Source of the DNA: Oscillospiraceae bacterium
GTDB lineage: Bacteria > Bacillota > Clostridia > Oscillospirales > Ruminococcaceae
DNA: 41,368 bases
Assembly (NCBI GenBank): GCA_017438745.1
Contig: JAFRUS010000030.1
Span: 1-41,368, forward strand
Direction: 5' to 3'
Below are positions 14,961 to 24,428 of the stretch, one piece after another. The notes beneath the pieces were generated by a model. The model searched no databases, was not told where the DNA came from, and saw nothing but the letters and a program-made list of their open reading frames with translations. Position 1 is the stretch's first letter; each line of letters opens with the position of its first letter. A program made the position numbers and the translations under genes.

Positions 14961-16247
14961 ATGTTAGACATTAAATTTGTCAGAGAAAACCCTGACATCG
15001 TAAAGCAGAACATTAAAAACAAGTTCCAGGATGAAAAGCTTCCTCTTGTTGATGAAGTAATCGCACTCGACAAGAAGAACCGCGACATCAAGCAGGAAGT
15101 TGAAGCACTCCGTGCAAACAGAAACAAGCTTTCAAAGCAGATCGGCGGTCTCATGGCTCAGGGCAAAAAGGATGAAGCCGAAGAAGTAAAGGCTCAGGTA
15201 AATGCTCAGGCTGCAAGACTTGAAGAACTCAACGCTGAAGAGAGAACAGTTGAGGAAGAACTCCGCACAAAGATGATGACTATTCCGAACATCATCGATC
15301 CTTCAGTTCCGATAGGCAAGGATGACTCAGAAAACGTTGAAGTTGAAAAGTTTGGTGAACCTGCCGTTCCTGACTTCGAAGTTCCTTACCACGTTGATAT
15401 TATGGAAAAACTCAAGGGTATCGACATCGACAGTTCAAGAAGAACAAGCGGCAACGGTTTCTACTATCTCTGCGGCGACGTGGCTCAGCTTCAGTCATGT
15501 ATCCTTTCATATGCAAGAGACTTCATGATCGACAAGGGATTTACATACTACATTCCTCCGTTCATGATCAGAAGCTCAGTAGTTACAGGCGTTATGAGCT
15601 TTGACGACATGGCTGACATGATGTACAAGATAGAAGGCGAAGATCTTTATCTTATCGGTACTTCAGAACACTCAATGATCGGTAAGTTTATTGATACTAT
15701 AGTACCTGAAAGTGATCTTCCTCAGACACTTACAAGCTATTCACCATGTTTCCGTAAGGAAGTTGGTTCAAAGGGTATCGAGGAACGCGGCGTTTACCGT
15801 ATCCACCAGTTTGAAAAGCAGGAAATGGTTGTTGTCTGCAAGCCTGAAGAATCAATGGAATGGTTCCGCAAGCTCTACAGCTACACAGTTGAATTCTTCC
15901 GCACACTTGATATTCCTGTAAGAACACTTGAATGCTGTTCAGGCGATCTCGCTGACCTTAAGGTTAAGTCTATCGACGTTGAAGCATGGTCACCAAGACA
16001 GAAGAAGTACTTCGAAGTAGGAAGCTGCTCAAATCTCGGCGATGCACAGGCAAGAAGACTCAGCATCAGAGTTAAGGATGAGAACGGAAACAAGTATTTC
16101 CCTCATACTCTTAACAACACAGTTGTTGCTCCTCCGAGAATGCTTATCGCATTCCTTGAAAACAATCTTAATGCAGACGGTTCTGTAAACATTCCGAAGG
16201 CTCTCGTTCCTTATATGAGAAAGGAAAAGCTTTTACCGAAGGCATAA
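14961..16247 (+). CDS. serS: Seryl-tRNA synthetase
   Basis: A 428-residue class II aminoacyl-tRNA synthetase that charges tRNA-Ser. The N-terminal antiparallel coiled coil (about residues 28-105, rich in Lys/Glu/Ala) grips the tRNA long arm. Motif 2 is seen as CFRKEVGSKGIEERGVYRIHQFEKQEM, given here as CFRKEVG and RGVYRIHQF. Motif 3 lies near the end as NNTVVAPPRMLIAFLEN, with the conserved Arg, a variant of the GSGLAVGR form. It starts 16 bases after parB. AAAGAGAG is the likely ribosome site. Serine codons and frequent GCA/CTT codons suggest higher expression than the dockerin genes. Confidence 0.95.
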   Translation: MLDIKFVRENPDIVKQNIKNKFQDEKLPLVDEVIALDKKNRDIKQEVEALRANRNKLSKQIGGLMAQGKKDEAEEVKAQVNAQAARLEELNAEERTVEEELRTKMMTIPNIIDPSVPIGKDDSENVEVEKFGEPAVPDFEVPYHVDIMEKLKGIDIDSSRRTSGNGFYYLCGDVAQLQSCILSYARDFMIDKGFTYYIPPFMIRSSVVTGVMSFDDMADMMYKIEGEDLYLIGTSEHSMIGKFIDTIVPESDLPQTLTSYSPCFRKEVGSKGIEERGVYRIHQFEKQEMVVVCKPEESMEWFRKLYSYTVEFFRTLDIPVRTLECCSGDLADLKVKSIDVEAWSPRQKKYFEVGSCSNLGDAQARRLSIRVKDENGNKYFPHTLNNTVVAPPRMLIAFLENNLNADGSVNIPKALVPYMRKEKLLPKA

Positions 16248-16334
16248 TAACCATTCGTAAACGATACTGATCATCCTGTACAAATACAGGTAAAATCACA
16301 TAAGAACGGGGTTACTTCCGGGGATATTTTTTAC

Positions 16335-17876
<1,542 letters not shown>

Positions 17877-17900
17877 TAGTGGATAGAATACAGAAATTAT

Positions 17901-17933
17901 CTCCGAAGATCATTATGGTTTTCGGAGATTTTT
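17901..17933 (+). terminator. Terminator of guaB
   Basis: CTCCGAA (17901-17907) pairs with TTCGGAG (17921-17927), then ATTTTTG. Confidence 0.8.
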
Positions 17934-17967
17934 GATATATACTGTTTCGCACATCTGACGCAAAGGT

Positions 17968-18026
17968 GCACCTTCGGTGCGCTATTGATAGTATCTGCAC
18001 GTCGGCGACGTGCAGATACCTTTTTT
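17968..18026 (+). repeat. Twin-hairpin element, family B (second hairpin doubles as terminator)
   Basis: GCACC-TTC-GGTGC, linker GCTATTGATA, then a perfect 13-bp hairpin GTATCTGCACGTC-GGC-GACGTGCAGATAC followed by CTTTTTT. Same plan as at 24061 and 29105 with different stem sequences. Confidence 0.7.
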
Positions 18027-18124
18027 ATAACCTATCGGGTATAAAATGTGCTTGAAATATCTGATTTATACCCTATAAGGTATAAATTTGTGCTAACTCC
18101 TTGACTTTATAACCGAAAGGTATT
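18026..18124 (+). promoter_or_regulatory. Orphan promoter with three palindromic operator-like boxes
   Basis: Boxes of the type TATAACC/TATACCC...GGGTATAA/GGTATAAA lie near 18026-18044, 18065-18086 and 18106-18124. The middle one overlaps a TTGAAA-N16-TATAAG promoter (18052-18079). Such boxes resemble autoregulatory operators of XRE/HipB-type regulators. No regulator gene follows: only a 15-codon frame opens downstream (ATG at 18137) before a hairpin. It may be the control region of a lost toxin-antitoxin or regulator gene. Confidence 0.4.
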
Positions 18125-18191
18125 CGTCAAGACCGATGCTTGATATTACAGAACTGTTTATCCGGCTTGTATTCTTTTTATAAAATAAAAA

Positions 18192-18232
18192 TAGGGAACT
18201 TTTTGAGTTTGTAATCTCAAAAAAGTTCCCTA
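18192..18232 (-). terminator. Minus-strand terminator-like hairpin with no gene before it
   Basis: TAGGGAACTTTTTGAG (18192-18207) pairs with CTCAAAAAAGTTCCCTA (18216-18232). On the minus strand it is followed by TTTTTATTTTA, a good rho-independent terminator. No minus-strand gene is seen to its right, so it is probably left over from earlier gene content. Confidence 0.5.
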
Positions 18233-18262
18233 AAATTCAATGAAAAATTTTTTTATTTTTTC

Positions 18263-18288
18263 TGTAACGAATCTGAGTTACGTGCGTC
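18263..18288 (+). promoter_or_regulatory. ECF-type promoter of sigma gene 4
   Basis: TGTAAC (18263-18268) and CGTC (18285-18288) with 16 bases between, a typical arrangement for ECF factors that transcribe their own operon. The start codon is 20 bases downstream. Confidence 0.65.
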
Positions 18289-18307
18289 TTATGTATGAGG
18301 AGGTGAG

Positions 18308-18799
18308 ATGGTGAAAAAGGTTGATGAGCTCTACAACACCTATTTTCACGACGTTTATCTGTATCTGTTCAGTATTTCACGGAATGAAAGTATTGCCGAA
18401 GAGTTTACACAGGAGACGTTTTTCAAGGCGATGAAATCGATCGACAGCTTTCGCGGGGAATGCAGTGTCAGATCGTGGCTTTGTCAGATAGCGAAAAATC
18501 TTTATATGTCACACTGCCGTAAAAAAAGCAGGATAGATGAAGATACGGAACCGGAAATGATCGCGGATGACGGCATTTCGATGGAAGAAAGAATGGAGGA
18601 TAAGGATACTGCAGTTAAAATACACAGAATACTGCATGGTACCGAAGAACCGTACAAAGAGGTTTTCAGTCTTCGTGTATTCGGTGAACTGTCCTTTAAG
18701 CAGATTGCAGATATATTCGGAAAAACAGAAAGCTGGGCGCGAGTGACGTATTACCGTGCCAAGGTAAAGATAACAGAACAATTGGAGGAATTATCATGA
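18308..18799 (+). CDS. ECF-family sigma factor (pair 4)
   Basis: A 163-residue factor of ordinary ECF type, not close to the 5055/9321/20893 group. Region 2 reads DVYLYLFSISRNESIAEEFTQ, then ETFFKAMKSI and SVRSWLCQIAKN. Region 4 (about 110-160) reads PYKEVFSLRVFGELSFKQIA with GKTESWARVTYYRAKVKI. GAGGAGGTGA precedes two possible starts, ATG 18308 and GTG 18311. It overlaps the anti-sigma gene by four bases (ATGA). The upstream TGTAAC-N16-CGTC promoter suggests autoregulation. Confidence 0.9.
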   Translation: MVKKVDELYNTYFHDVYLYLFSISRNESIAEEFTQETFFKAMKSIDSFRGECSVRSWLCQIAKNLYMSHCRKKSRIDEDTEPEMIADDGISMEERMEDKDTAVKIHRILHGTEEPYKEVFSLRVFGELSFKQIADIFGKTESWARVTYYRAKVKITEQLEELS

Positions 18800-19545
18800 G
18801 CAAAAAGAGTTGTGAATTAATAAAGGATCTGCTTCCGCTTTATGTTGATGACGTGTGTTCGGAAGAAAGCAGAAAGATGGTAACTGAACATCTTGCATCA
18901 TGCGGAAACTGCCGTGATGAACTTAATAAGATGAAGACGGAACTTAATATCACGGAGAAAGCAGACAAGGATATTAAAGCGTTCAGAAAGATAAAGAGAA
19001 GACTGCTTGTTGGCAAGATCATTGCTGCACTTGTAGGAGCATTTCTCATTTTTCAGGTTTGTGGAGCATTGATGATAAACTGGGTAAATACTTTTGTCCC
19101 TGTTAATTATGTAAAGTATGATTTAGGAAATCATGTTACTGTCGAAGAGGATGAAGACGGAAAGGTATGGCTCGTAAAAACAGGCGCAGCTTCTGCTGAA
19201 GGTACAGTTAATTATTTCGTTCGTCCGTCCGGATCGGATATCAGAGTAAAAGGACCGTATCTTTCAAAATCAGATGAGAGTATGTCACCTCTTGCAGAAG
19301 GTGTAAAAGATGCAGATAAAGTTGATCTTGTAATGAATATTGTTGAACCGAAATATCAGCACTTTTTTGACCGTTATAATATGCTGATTTACAGAAGCAA
19401 CAGTGTTTTGACAATGCAAACGGAGAGAACTCTTATTGCAGATCTGAACACACCGAATGAGAAAGGTGCATACAGCAAACTGAATGCAGTTTACTACTAC
19501 GATATTGATAACGACGAGGAACATCTGCTCTGGGAGAAGAAATAA
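18796..19545 (+). CDS. Zinc-type (zf-HC2) anti-sigma factor (pair 4)
   Basis: A 249-residue protein. The N-terminal zinc anti-sigma domain has Cys6 and H32-x3-C36-x2-C39 (EHLASCGNC), the classical ZAS pattern that wraps around an ECF factor. A membrane helix lies near residues 76-96 (KIIAALVGAFLIFQVCGAL). The outer part of about 150 residues has no recognised family. Translational coupling to the sigma gene supports a one-to-one pair. It is the only pair here with a textbook anti-sigma domain and thus a useful contrast to the IDD-motif partners. Confidence 0.9.
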   Translation: MSKKSCELIKDLLPLYVDDVCSEESRKMVTEHLASCGNCRDELNKMKTELNITEKADKDIKAFRKIKRRLLVGKIIAALVGAFLIFQVCGALMINWVNTFVPVNYVKYDLGNHVTVEEDEDGKVWLVKTGAASAEGTVNYFVRPSGSDIRVKGPYLSKSDESMSPLAEGVKDADKVDLVMNIVEPKYQHFFDRYNMLIYRSNSVLTMQTERTLIADLNTPNEKGAYSKLNAVYYYDIDNDEEHLLWEKK

Positions 19546-19597
19546 TATATTAAAGCAATAACCACGTTCAGAGCGGATCTTAAAGAAGGAGACAAAA

Positions 19598-19648
19598 ATG
19601 AAGAAATACATACTTCGTCACGTCTTTGATGTGCCGATACTTTTATGA
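19598..19648 (+). CDS. Possible 16-residue peptide
   Basis: A strong AAGGAG site lies 7 bases before ATG, followed by MKKYILRHVFDVPILL and TGA. Part of the coding region (TCGTCAC) can pair with GTGACGA further down, before TTTTTC, so the frame overlaps a possible terminator. It could be a truncated third gene of the sigma operon or a leader peptide. Confidence 0.3.
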   Translation: MKKYILRHVFDVPILL

Positions 19649-19690
19649 TCAGAAAGCATAAAAATACATTGAAGTGACGATTTTTCTGTG

Positions 19691-19719
19691 TTGACTCCAT
19701 ACTAAATCTGTGATACAAT
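19691..19719 (+). promoter_or_regulatory. SigA-type promoter of the type IV ABC-like membrane gene
   Basis: TTGACT (19691-19696) and TACAAT (19714-19719), 17-base spacer. Directly downstream, three near-repeats of ACTAAATCATGAAT (19721-19765, about 15-base period) cover the transcription start and may be an operator. Confidence 0.65.
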
Positions 19720-19797
19720 TTACTAAATCATGAATTACTAAATCGTGAATCAGTAAATTGCAAATCAGCATATATAAGGAGTGTAAAGAGAAAAATC

Positions 19798-20607
19798 ATG
19801 TTTTACAAATTCATAATACTTGCATTCATTTTTTCATCCGGATGCATTTTAGGATGGACGCTTGAACTGTTTTACCGTCGTTTCAAATTCACAAACAAGG
19901 AACATATCTGGGTCAATCCGGGATTTCTGACCGGACCGTATCTTCCGCTTTACGGGTTCGGACTTACAATGCTTTACCTGCTTGCCGGGCTCGAAGATTA
20001 CATTCCGATACAGGAAACATATCTGAGGCAGGGTGTGCTTTTCCTTGCAATGTCTGTCGTTATGACTCTTATAGAACTTATTGCCGGTGAGATATTCATT
20101 ATACGAATGAATCTTAAACTCTGGGATTATTCGCAGAATCGTTTCAACTACAAGGGCGTCATATGTCTGCGGTTTTCATTCTACTGGACGCTGCTCGGTG
20201 CGGTCTACTATTTTCTGATCCATCCGCATATACTGAATGCTCTCGAATGGTTCGCACACAATCTGCTCTTCTCGTTCTTTATCGGTATTTTCTACGGAGT
20301 ATTTTTCATCGACCTCGCAGAAACTTTCCAGATGGTCGGACGTATAAAGAAGTTTGCAAAGGAAAACGAGATGATCATCCGCTACGAGGAACTGAAGAAT
20401 CAGATAAAGCTTTATGCGATGGAGAAGAGCGAAAATTATCGTTTTCTTCATGCACTGTATACTGAGGAAACCTCGCTTCCGGAACATCTGAAACGCTACT
20501 TTGAGATTCAGGCCGCTTTCCTTGAAGATGACCTGAAGAATGACTTTATTGATGAGAAGATCGATAAGGTGAAGGAGAAGATTGAGCGGTTAAAAGAGAA
20601 GATATGA
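19798..20607 (+). CDS. Multi-pass membrane protein, putative ABC-transporter type IV family
   Basis: A 269-residue protein with five or six membrane segments in residues 1-180. The signature GWTLELFYRRF...NPGFLTGPYLPLYGFG near residues 19-62 is typical of the PF06541-like family, named putative ABC-transporter type IV but of unproven function. A charged, helical cytoplasmic tail (about 185-269) ends DEKIDKVKEKIERLKEKI, a probable coiled coil. AAGGAG is 30 bases upstream; AGAGAAAAATC gives a weaker nearby site. It has its own promoter and ends in a strong terminator. No link to the flanking sigma factors is evident. Confidence 0.75.
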   Translation: MFYKFIILAFIFSSGCILGWTLELFYRRFKFTNKEHIWVNPGFLTGPYLPLYGFGLTMLYLLAGLEDYIPIQETYLRQGVLFLAMSVVMTLIELIAGEIFIIRMNLKLWDYSQNRFNYKGVICLRFSFYWTLLGAVYYFLIHPHILNALEWFAHNLLFSFFIGIFYGVFFIDLAETFQMVGRIKKFAKENEMIIRYEELKNQIKLYAMEKSENYRFLHALYTEETSLPEHLKRYFEIQAAFLEDDLKNDFIDEKIDKVKEKIERLKEKI

Positions 20608-20611
20608 CAAG

Positions 20612-20648
20612 ACACCCTTATCCGTGAACGATGCGGATAAGGGTGTTC
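20612..20648 (+). terminator. Terminator of the CACCCTTATCCG family, copy 1
   Basis: ACACCCTTATCCG pairs with CGGATAAGGGTGT. Almost the same hairpin ends the gene at 21447 (24014-24051) and the PBP gene (29057-29094). Confidence 0.8.
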
Positions 20649-20683
20649 TGCGTTAAATACAATTCTTTTTCAGAAAAATCACA

Positions 20684-20738
20684 TTATTCATATGAAAAAG
20701 TGGCACACTCGCCAGTTATTCATATGAATTTCTGGCAC
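20684..20738. repeat. Two 23-bp direct repeats, 32 bp apart
   Basis: TTATTCATATGAA followed by a divergent AAAG or TTTC and then TGGCAC, at 20684-20706 and 20716-20738. The 32-bp period is three helix turns. They lie about 155 bases upstream of sigma gene 5 and could bind a regulator. Confidence 0.5.
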
Positions 20739-20892
20739 GATCGCGTATTTACGTCGTTTGGTAATATTTTTCCTGGGGCGTTTTGCAGACGGTGCTTGCA
20801 GTATATTTTTATAAAAATATGAGTTATAATAAAAATTGACCGTAAGATTTAAGACGAAATCCCGTCAGTATAAGTGAAGGGAGGAAAAATTA

Positions 20893-21450
20893 TTGGATGA
20901 TAAAACGATAATCAGACATTACTGGGACAGAAACGAGATCGCTCTTAAGGAAACGGATGAAAAATACGGACCGTTCTGTACTTCCATTGCAATGAATATT
21001 CTCAATGACAGGGAAGATTCAAAGGAATGTGTGAACGATACATATCTTAGAACATGGAATGCAATACCTCCGGCACGCCCTGCGGTTTTTCCGGCATTTA
21101 TCGGAAGGATAACGAGGAATCTTGCTTTTGACAGATATAACAGCAGGAAGGCGACTAAACGAGGAGGCGGAGAGATGAATGCAGTACTCGAAGAACTGGA
21201 AGAATCTCTGCCGGACAGAACTGCAAACGTGGAAAGTGACGAGAAAGAGCTGGCGGAAGCCCTGAATGAATTTTTGACGTTACTTCCGGATAAAAACAGA
21301 GATATTTTTGTGCTGAGATACTGGCATGCGGAAAGTGTTGCAAATATTGCGAAGATCTTTGATATGACGGAAAACAGCGTTTCAGCACTTCTGAGCAGAC
21401 TTCGGAATAAACTGCATAAACATCTGACAGAAAGGGGATTCGAGCCATGA
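20893..21450 (+). CDS. ECF-family sigma factor (pair 5)
   Basis: A 185-residue protein starting with TTG (MDDKTIIRHYWDRNEIALKE); GGGAGG lies 8 bases upstream. Region 2 has DSKECVNDTYLRTWNAIPP and ITRNLAFDRYNSRKA. Region 4 has RDIFVLRYWHAESVANIAK. It belongs to the same subgroup as the factors at 5055 and 9321. It overlaps the next gene by four bases (ATGA). TATAAT at 20825-20830 may be part of its promoter, but no good -35 was found. Confidence 0.88.
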   Translation: MDDKTIIRHYWDRNEIALKETDEKYGPFCTSIAMNILNDREDSKECVNDTYLRTWNAIPPARPAVFPAFIGRITRNLAFDRYNSRKATKRGGGEMNAVLEELEESLPDRTANVESDEKELAEALNEFLTLLPDKNRDIFVLRYWHAESVANIAKIFDMTENSVSALLSRLRNKLHKHLTERGFEP

Positions 21451-24002
21451 CCAGAGAAGATATGTTCAGAGCATTCGGGAATATTGACGACAGTTTCATT
21501 ATCTCTGCTGAAACAAAAAGAAGCGGAAAAGCATTCGGATTATCTGAAACGGATAAAGGTACGGCAGAATCAAATCTGTCAGCTATAATACCGTCGCAGA
21601 GTTCAGCAATGGAGAGCGCTTCTGATAAAAACGATCCAGTCGTTTCAGGTTCCGGAACAGAAAGGACGATAGTTATGGATGTTGTCAGAAAGAAAAGCCG
21701 GAAAATAAAGATCGTAGTCGTCGCTGCTCTGATTGCTGTAACGGCTGCTGCAGCGGCGGTATATCTCGGAACAAAGAAAGATAAGAATGAGAATAAAGAG
21801 AAGATAATAACGAATTATTTTAGAGAAGATCCTGATTTTGATATTTCCGCAGACAGGCTGATGCCGGAAACTATCGAGTTTAACGGGAATGGATTATACT
21901 ATGTCGAATTTGTACAGCAGGTAATTACAGGTTCCGGTTACGTATCGGAGACCGTTGATGTCGGATATCATATCTGTAAGACTGATCTTTTCGGAAACAT
22001 TATCAAAAAGATAAAAACAGATGATCTCGGATGCGGAGCTGATGCTGCTGTAATGAGGATAAGAAGTCTTGATAACGGGGATGTCTGGATACTTGTAAAG
22101 TCGTATGATTCAGAAAAGCATACGGAGCCGTTTTATCTTGTAAAAACTGATGCAGATCTCAACATTAAGGAGAAGATCACTCTTGATGAAAAACTTACAG
22201 GAGGAAAACCTTCACAGCCTTACTATCAGGATTTTATTGCAGACAGTAACGGTCAGATCGTTCTTTATGATCAGCAATGTAAGAATTTTGTTTTTATAGA
22301 TTCAGAAGGCAGAAAAACACGTAAAGAAGCGGAGCCTTCGTTTTACTATTTTTTCAGAAGCGGTGAAAAATGCTATTGCTGTGAGAACGGCAACGAATCG
22401 TCAGAAACAACAGTTTACAGTATTGACTTCGATGACGGTGATCTTGATGAAGTGAACAAATTTGATTTCAGGCTATCAGGACTGTCTGACAGCAACGGAA
22501 AATATGATGCCTGCTTTATATTCTATGATGGCCTTTACGGATATAGTGCCAGTGAAAACAAAGCTGAAGAACTTATAAACTGGCTGGATTCAGATCTTGA
22601 TTATAATCCGTATAAAAGTGTTGTACTGGATGAAAACACTATAGTTGTCGGAGACTACAGGTATGATAATGGCACTCCGTCCGGTCTGGGGCTTCGACTT
22701 CTCAGAAGAGTTGATGATGATACGCTGAAAAAGATTCAGGAACGACGCGTGATCGATTGCGCATCTGGTGTAACAGGATATGTTTCGACAAAACTGGTCT
22801 CAGAATTCAACAGGACAAATGAAAATTACCGGATTCATCTTGAAGACTACGGTAAGTACGCAGATTACAGTGATTCATGGTTTAACGAATCTGGATTATC
22901 AGTTCTTGAAAAGGATATAATGAAAGGTGATACTCCTGATATCGTCATGTTCGGCGAGAATTATGACTATATGCGGTATATCGGGTTTAATGCCTTTGAC
23001 GATATCGACGAGTTGATGACGGGAACAGATTTTAACCGTGATGATTATTTTGAAAACATACTTGATTCGATGAAGGTAAACGGCAGGCAGTATGCTGTAC
23101 CTTTGGCATTTACACTGAACGGATTTTACGGAAATAAAGAAGTTACCGGCGATATCGGTGAGGTAAAACTCGATGAACTTGCGAAAATACAGGATATTAA
23201 GCCTTTGTTTTACGGTGAGCCATACAACAGTATCGCAGATTCACTCATTTACAAAAATATTTCTGAATTTGTCGATATCGAAAACTATTCATGCGATTTT
23301 GATAATCAGAATTTTAAAGATGTACTCGAAATAATAAAGAAATGCGGGGTTACCGATGAAGAATACACTGAAATCACATCATATAATCCGCAGAAAGACG
23401 GTGGTCAGTCAGATTATGGAACAAGAATGAATAAAGGCAAATGCATGTTCGCACCATATACCTTGACATCGTTCAGTGATTATGTGTACAGAAAACAGCG
23501 GGATGCTCTTAAAGAAATTACGTTTACAGGTTTGCCTGCAGGAAAAAAGAGCGGAGCTGTGGTCACAACTCAGTTTTCCATTGCTGTTTTTGATTCGTCG
23601 GATAAAAAAGAAGGAGCGGCAGATTTTCTGATGTTTATGCTTTCTGATGAAGCACAGAAAACAATTAACAGTTCAACAGACATGAAGATGTGGTCTCTGC
23701 CGGTTAAGAGAACAGTTTATGAAGAACTGTGGCAACAGGCGAGTGCTATCAAATTGTATTCTCCTTCGACCGGTAATGATTGTTACGGAAAAACTTACAC
23801 GGTAAAACCAGCGGATAAAAATGTACGCAAGACATTTGATGATGCGATAGCATCTGCATCCGCGACAACACTTTCAGACAGAAATATCAGAATGATTATT
23901 GCTGAACAGGTGGGACTTTATCTTGAAGGAGGTCAGACGACTGAAGAAACGGCAGCAAATATTCAGAAGAAAGTAACAATGTATTTAAAAGAAATAAAGT
24001 GA
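21447..24002 (+). CDS. Large membrane partner of ECF sigma with solute-binding-protein-like ectodomain
   Basis: An 851-residue protein. The start MTREDMFRAFGNIDDSFIISAE matches the IDD-motif N-termini at 5615 and 9878. A cytoplasmic Ser-rich linker leads to a membrane helix near residues 89-108 (IVVVAALIAVTAAAAAVYLG). Residues 130-430 look like beta-rich repeats (SLDNGDVWILVKSYD, DSNGQIVLYDQQ). From about 445 it resembles a family 1 extracellular solute-binding protein: GYVSTKLVSEFNRTNENYRI, KGDTPDIVMFGE, RQYAVPLAFTLNGFYGNKE, AADFLMFMLSDEAQKTINS. No permease or ATPase gene is nearby. The reasonable reading is a ligand sensor controlling the sigma factor, not a transporter part. Confidence 0.75.
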   Translation: MTREDMFRAFGNIDDSFIISAETKRSGKAFGLSETDKGTAESNLSAIIPSQSSAMESASDKNDPVVSGSGTERTIVMDVVRKKSRKIKIVVVAALIAVTAAAAAVYLGTKKDKNENKEKIITNYFREDPDFDISADRLMPETIEFNGNGLYYVEFVQQVITGSGYVSETVDVGYHICKTDLFGNIIKKIKTDDLGCGADAAVMRIRSLDNGDVWILVKSYDSEKHTEPFYLVKTDADLNIKEKITLDEKLTGGKPSQPYYQDFIADSNGQIVLYDQQCKNFVFIDSEGRKTRKEAEPSFYYFFRSGEKCYCCENGNESSETTVYSIDFDDGDLDEVNKFDFRLSGLSDSNGKYDACFIFYDGLYGYSASENKAEELINWLDSDLDYNPYKSVVLDENTIVVGDYRYDNGTPSGLGLRLLRRVDDDTLKKIQERRVIDCASGVTGYVSTKLVSEFNRTNENYRIHLEDYGKYADYSDSWFNESGLSVLEKDIMKGDTPDIVMFGENYDYMRYIGFNAFDDIDELMTGTDFNRDDYFENILDSMKVNGRQYAVPLAFTLNGFYGNKEVTGDIGEVKLDELAKIQDIKPLFYGEPYNSIADSLIYKNISEFVDIENYSCDFDNQNFKDVLEIIKKCGVTDEEYTEITSYNPQKDGGQSDYGTRMNKGKCMFAPYTLTSFSDYVYRKQRDALKEITFTGLPAGKKSGAVVTTQFSIAVFDSSDKKEGAADFLMFMLSDEAQKTINSSTDMKMWSLPVKRTVYEELWQQASAIKLYSPSTGNDCYGKTYTVKPADKNVRKTFDDAIASASATTLSDRNIRMIIAEQVGLYLEGGQTTEETAANIQKKVTMYLKEIK

Positions 24003-24086
24003 TATGAATAAGAGAACACCCTTACCCGTGCAGATGCGGATAAGGGTGTTCTTTTTGAAAATGAACGCCTTCGGCGTGCTATGGAA
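23986..24086 (+). repeat. Duplicated segment, copy 1 (gene end, terminator, hairpin)
   Basis: It covers the last codons and stop of the preceding gene, the CACCCTTACCCG terminator (24014-24051) and ATGAACGCC-TTC-GGCGTGCTAT. The same string, including the AAAAGAAATAAAGTGATATG around the stop codon, reappears at 29029-29131 behind the PBP gene. Confidence 0.75.
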
Positions 24087-24112
24087 AACGGCCACCCTGG
24101 CGGACGGCCGTT
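24061..24112 (+). repeat. Twin-hairpin element, family B
   Basis: AACGCC-TTC-GGCGTGCTATGGAAA followed by ACGGCC...GGCCGT. The copy at 29105 keeps the first hairpin but has ACGTTC...GAACGT in the second; both arms changed together. Confidence 0.7.
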
Positions 24113-24124
24113 TGAATCGGATTT

Positions 24125-24400
24125 TTAACTTTGAAATAATAACACTGCAAAAATGCCGAGAAGGAGCAGGGCGGCGGAGAGTATAATGATCAGTGCCTTG
24201 TTGTCGGATTCGCTTCGAGGATCTGTTTTGTCTGCTCCGACGATTTTATCATATGCTGCATCACGGTCGCTTTCAGATTTAAGTGTTTTTTTCTCATCGT
24301 TATGAGCGTTTGATTCTTCTTCGCCCATCACATGTCCGCATCGTTCACAGAAGAAAAACTGGTTATATGGTGCGCCGCATTTTTCACAGTATATGATCAT
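24125..24400 (-). CDS. Small zinc-ribbon protein with C-terminal membrane anchor
   Basis: A 91-residue protein starting MIIYCEKCGAPYNQFFFCER. Four Cys in two CxxC pairs (positions 5, 8, 18, 21) form a zinc ribbon. A charged linker follows, and a hydrophobic tail near residues 70-90 (ALIIILSAALLLLGIFAVLL) makes it tail-anchored. AAGGAGATG lies 8 bases before the ATG; longer in-frame starts lack such a site. It is last in a three-gene minus-strand operon. Function unknown. Confidence 0.7.
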   Translation of the reverse strand: MIIYCEKCGAPYNQFFFCERCGHVMGEEESNAHNDEKKTLKSESDRDAAYDKIVGADKTDPRSESDNKALIIILSAALLLLGIFAVLLFQS

Positions 24401-24428
24401 AGCTATACATCTCCTTTGTAAGAGTGTT

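Noticed and set aside
16100..16190. Defective seryl-tRNA synthetase because motif 3 lacks GSGLAVGR
   Set aside because: The conserved Arg is present and NNTVVAxPR-type variants are a known form in related synthetases.
21447..24002. Ordinary ABC-transporter binding lipoprotein
   Set aside because: It has no lipobox, has a cytoplasmic start ahead of its helix, overlaps a sigma gene and has no permease or ATPase neighbours.
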